A stretch of DNA of 64,000 bases from CAVUMR01 sp963742715 (lineage in GTDB: Bacteria > Actinomycetota > Actinomycetes > Mycobacteriales > Micromonosporaceae), in assembly GCA_963742715.1 (NCBI GenBank), contig CAVUMR010000001.1:124001-188000 (forward strand), given 5' to 3'. Made by a program: the position numbers and the translations under genes. The first letter of the stretch is position 1, and the number at the start of each line of letters is the position of its first letter. Shown piece by piece: positions 61,492-64,000 of the stretch. Below the pieces are notes generated by a model, which saw only the letters and a program-made list of their open reading frames with translations, was not told the origin of the DNA and searched no databases.

Positions 61492-62383
61492 TCAGGTGCG
61501 GATGTAGAACCGCAGCGTGATCCAGGCGGTGACCGCGCTGACCACGCGCCGACGCCGGCCAGCAGCGGCAGCATCAGCCAGACGTTGCCGTCGGGATCGG
61601 GGTCAGCACGGCTTCGGTCAGCGGCTTGCAGCGCGCCGTCGAGCAGCACCACCTTGCCGACGACCAGCGCCACCGAAGCCGAGGATCGCGCCGATCAGGC
61701 CGGCGACCACCGCCTCCAGCACGAACGGCGCCTGGATGAACCAGTTCGACGCGCCGACCAGCTTCATGACCGCGACTTCTCGCCGCTTGCTGTACGCCGC
61801 GACCTGGATCGTGTTGCCGACCAGCAGCAACGCGGCCAGACGCCATGCACGATCGGCGACGACCAGCGCCACGCTCTGGATCGCGCCGAGGATGTCGAAG
61901 ACCTTGTCGAGCAGCTGTCGCTGGTCGACGATCTCGTCGACGCCGGCCTGCGTCCCGTGTACTGCGTCGGCGATCGCCTCGTACTGCTCCGGGTCCTTCA
62001 GCTTGACCCGGAACGACTCGGGCAGCTGGTCCGGGCTTGACGGCTTGACCAGGTCGGGCGCGTCCTGCGAACATGCTCCTGGAACTTGCTCGTACGCCTG
62101 CTCCTTGCGTCTCGTACGTCGACCGACTTGACCAGCGGGTCGTGCGTCGAGCTGCCGTCGAGCGCCGCGCGCTGCGTCGTCGGTGACGTCGCGTCTTGAG
62201 GAAGATCGACACCTCGATCTCGTCGTAGTAGTAGTCCTTCATGTGGTCGACCTGCATGTACATCAGCAGGCTGGCGCCGAGCATGGTCAGCGACACCGCC
62301 ATCGTGATGATCATGGCGATGGTCATCGTGACGTTGCGCCACAGCCCGACCAGGACCTCGGACAGGACGTACTTCGCGCGCAT
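61492..62383 (-). CDS. ftsX: Cell-division ABC transporter permease FtsX (frameshifted in this sequence)
   Basis: ATG 62383 follows GAAGGAACCCCCG. The protein begins MRAKYVLSEVLVGLWRNVTM and TIAMIITMAVSLTMLGASLL (first helix). The large external loop (IEVSIFLK, THDPLVKSVD, FRVKLKDPEQYEAI) and the C-terminal helices (ALVVADR, LLLVGNTIQVAAYSKRREVAVMKLVGASNWFIQAPFVLEAVVAGLIGAILGFG) follow. The end is LRFYIRT-stop. All parts are present but in changing frames; two shifts examined near 62170-62200 obey the one-G rule. FtsX with FtsE regulates septal murein hydrolases. Confidence 0.92.
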
Positions 62384-62450
62384 CGGGGGTTCCTTCCGGA
62401 TCTCCGCGTCTGCGATCAGTGTCGGCAGTCGCGGTGGGCGGAGCCCGGTC

Positions 62451-63135
62451 TCAGCCGTAGACGCCGCGGGCCTGGTCGCGGACGATCCGGCCGCTCTCGA
62501 TCTCGATGACCCGGCGGCGCATCTGGTTGACGATGTTGGAGTCGTGGGTGACCATCACGACCGTCGTGCCGGTCCGGTTGATCCGGTCCAGCAGCCGCAT
62601 GATCTCGATCGAGGTGTCCGGGTCGAGGTTTCCGGTCGGCTCGTCGGCCAGCAGGATCAGCGGCCGGTTGACGAACGCCCGGGCCACCGCGACCCGCTGC
62701 TGCTCACCACCGGAGAGCTCGTGCGGGTAGCGGTGCTCCTTGCCGCCGAGGCCGACCAGCTCCAGCACCTCGGGCACCACCCGGCGGGCCACCGCCTTGG
62801 TCTTGCCGATCACCTCGAGGGCGAACGCCACGTTCTCGTACGCGGTGCGGTTGGGCAGCAGCCGGAAGTCCTGGAACACGCAGCCGATCGAGCGGCGGAA
62901 GTGCGGGATCTTCCACGACGCGCATGGCGGTCACGTCCTTGCCGTTGACGCACGACCTTGCCCGTGGTCGGGCGTGACCTCGTGCAGCAGCAGCTTGATG
63001 ATCGTGGACTTGCCGGAGCCGGAGGGGCCGATGAAGAAGACGAACTCGCCCTTCTCGATCGCCGACGTTGACATCGTCCAGCGACGGCCGGGACGCCTTC
63101 GGATACGTCTTCGTCACGTTCTCGAGCTGAATCAC
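62451..63135 (-). CDS. ftsE: Cell-division ATP-binding protein FtsE (four single-base insertions in this sequence)
   Basis: The GTG start is at 63135 (VIQLENVTKTYPKASRPSLDDV). From GCVFQDFRLLPNRTAYENVAFALEVIGKTK onwards the frame is open: LSGGEQQRVAVARAFVNRP (signature), LLADEPTGNLDPDTS (Walker B), VVMVTHDSNIV (H loop). The Walker A segment lies in another frame (IGPSGSGKST equivalent near 63020). Four extra bases make 685 bp into 681, giving 226 residues, the normal length. The shifts sit near 63065, 62961, 62953 and 62928 and each is an extra G before a C. Confidence 0.94.
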
Positions 63136-63268
63136 GGGACGAGAGTCTACGCGGTGTGACGGAAACGCCAAGCCCGCCGGGTCACCGCGATCGTGCACCG
63201 GTATCGCCCGAATGGCCGGACTTGCCGACCGACCGAGCCGTGCAGGCGCGTTACGCGTTGGTGACCGA

Positions 63269-64000
63269 TCACTCGCCGGTCTGGCGCTCTGCTTGCGCCA
63301 CCGGATGCCCGCCTCGATGAAGCTCGTCGAGGTCGCCGTCGAAGACCGCCGATCGGGTTGCCCGTCTCGTGCTCGGTCCGCAGGTCCTTGACCATCTGGT
63401 ACGGGTGCAGGACGTACGAGCGCATCTGGTCGCCCCACGAGCCGGCCGCGTCGCTGCTTGCAGCGCCGTCCATCTTCGCCTGCCTCCTCCTGGCGCTTGC
63501 GCTCGAGCAGCCGGGCCTGCAGGACCGCGCATCGCGGAGGCCTTGTTCTGCAGCTGGGACTTCTCGTTCTGGCAGGTCACCACGATGCCGGTCGGGATGT
63601 GCGTGAGCCGCACCGCCGAGTCGGTGGTGTTGACGCTCTGTCCACCCGGGCCGGACGAGCGGTAGACGTCGACCCGGATCTCGTTCTCCGGGATGTCGAT
63701 GTGGTCGGTCTGCTCGACCACCGGCACGACCTCGACGCCGGCGAAGCTGGTCTGCCGCCGGCCCTGGTTGTCGAACGGGCTGATCCGCACCAGCCGGTGG
63801 GTGCCCGACTCGACGCGACAGCGTGCCGTAGGCGTACGGCGCCTTGACCGCGAAGGTGGCCGACTTGAGGCCCGCCTCCTCGGCGTACGAGGTCTCGTAG
63901 ACCTCGGTCGGGTAGCCGTGCCGCTCGGCCCAGCGCAGGTACATCCGCATCAGCATCTCGGCGAAGTCGGCGGCGTCCACGCCACCGGCGCCGGCGCGGA
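63269..64000 (-). CDS. prfB: Peptide chain release factor 2 (RF2), 3' part, window edge (frameshifted in this sequence)
   Basis: The gene enters from the right edge (AGAGGVDAADFAEMLMRMY). Conserved parts are ERHGYPTEVYETSYAEEAGLKSATFAVKAPYAYGTL, then RISPFDNQGRRQTSFAGVEV and the catalytic YRSSGPGGQSVNTTDSAVRLTHIPTG with the GGQ loop. The C-terminal region SYVLHPYQMVKDLRTEHETGNP and FIEAGIRWRKQ ends the protein near 63269. Several frame changes are present. The exact stop is uncertain because the last shift is unresolved. The order prfB-ftsE-ftsX is the standard one in actinobacteria. Confidence 0.93.

Overview
The window comes from a very GC-rich actinomycete chromosome. GTG and TTG starts are common, coding strands show heavy third-position GC, and there is a Tat-type lipoprotein. 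The smpB, tmRNA, ftsEX and prfB genes look like those of Micromonosporales; this placement is an inference from remembered family sequences and was not tested.

Layout. 1-2.8 kb: a minus-strand operon of GT2 glycosyltransferase, DUF2064 transferase, methyltransferase and a molybdopterin-type membrane oxidoreductase cut by the window edge. 2.9-16 kb: a mixed region with a membrane glycosyltransferase, a multicopper oxidase with a membrane partner, a secreted 5'-nucleotidase, an APH-like kinase, a methyltransferase, an M64 metallopeptidase fused to a seven-repeat propeller, an alcohol dehydrogenase and an orphan OppB-type permease. 16.3-32 kb: a complete-looking high-affinity [NiFe] hydrogenase island (group 1h/Hhy type). 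About eighteen genes run tightly packed on the minus strand from 29455 down to 16303: two SIS isomerase-like proteins around a second HypC, the small and large subunits, a NifU-like protein, three uncharacterised cluster proteins, an M52 endopeptidase, two tiny membrane proteins around YceI and a YtxH-like protein, then hypA, hypC, hypD and hypE. hypF diverges on the plus strand. No hypB is present in the window.

32-56 kb: ordinary accessory and housekeeping genes. These include two cyclic-di-GMP proteins, an FAD monooxygenase, an alpha-oxoamine synthase-like enzyme, acetyltransferases, a WxL-like surface protein pair, duplicated small secreted proteins, a peptidase E, a DUF2975/HTH pair, a C69 peptidase, tRNA-Ala(GGC), YqgE and an MTA phosphorylase. 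56-64 kb: a response regulator and sensor kinase, a small hypothetical gene, then the conserved ssrA-smpB-M23 peptidase-ftsX-ftsE-prfB block on the minus strand.

Two window-wide patterns matter to a reader. First, genes at 27.8-32 kb and 56-64 kb are broken by many single-base frameshifts, including essential genes. Every one I resolved can be repaired by deleting one G that sits 5' of a C on the plus strand, so these look like sequence errors and not pseudogenes. Second, about fifteen short tandem repeat arrays are scattered through the window, often with an 18-bp unit. Inside genes the unit is a multiple of three. Several arrays sit exactly at gene 3' ends.
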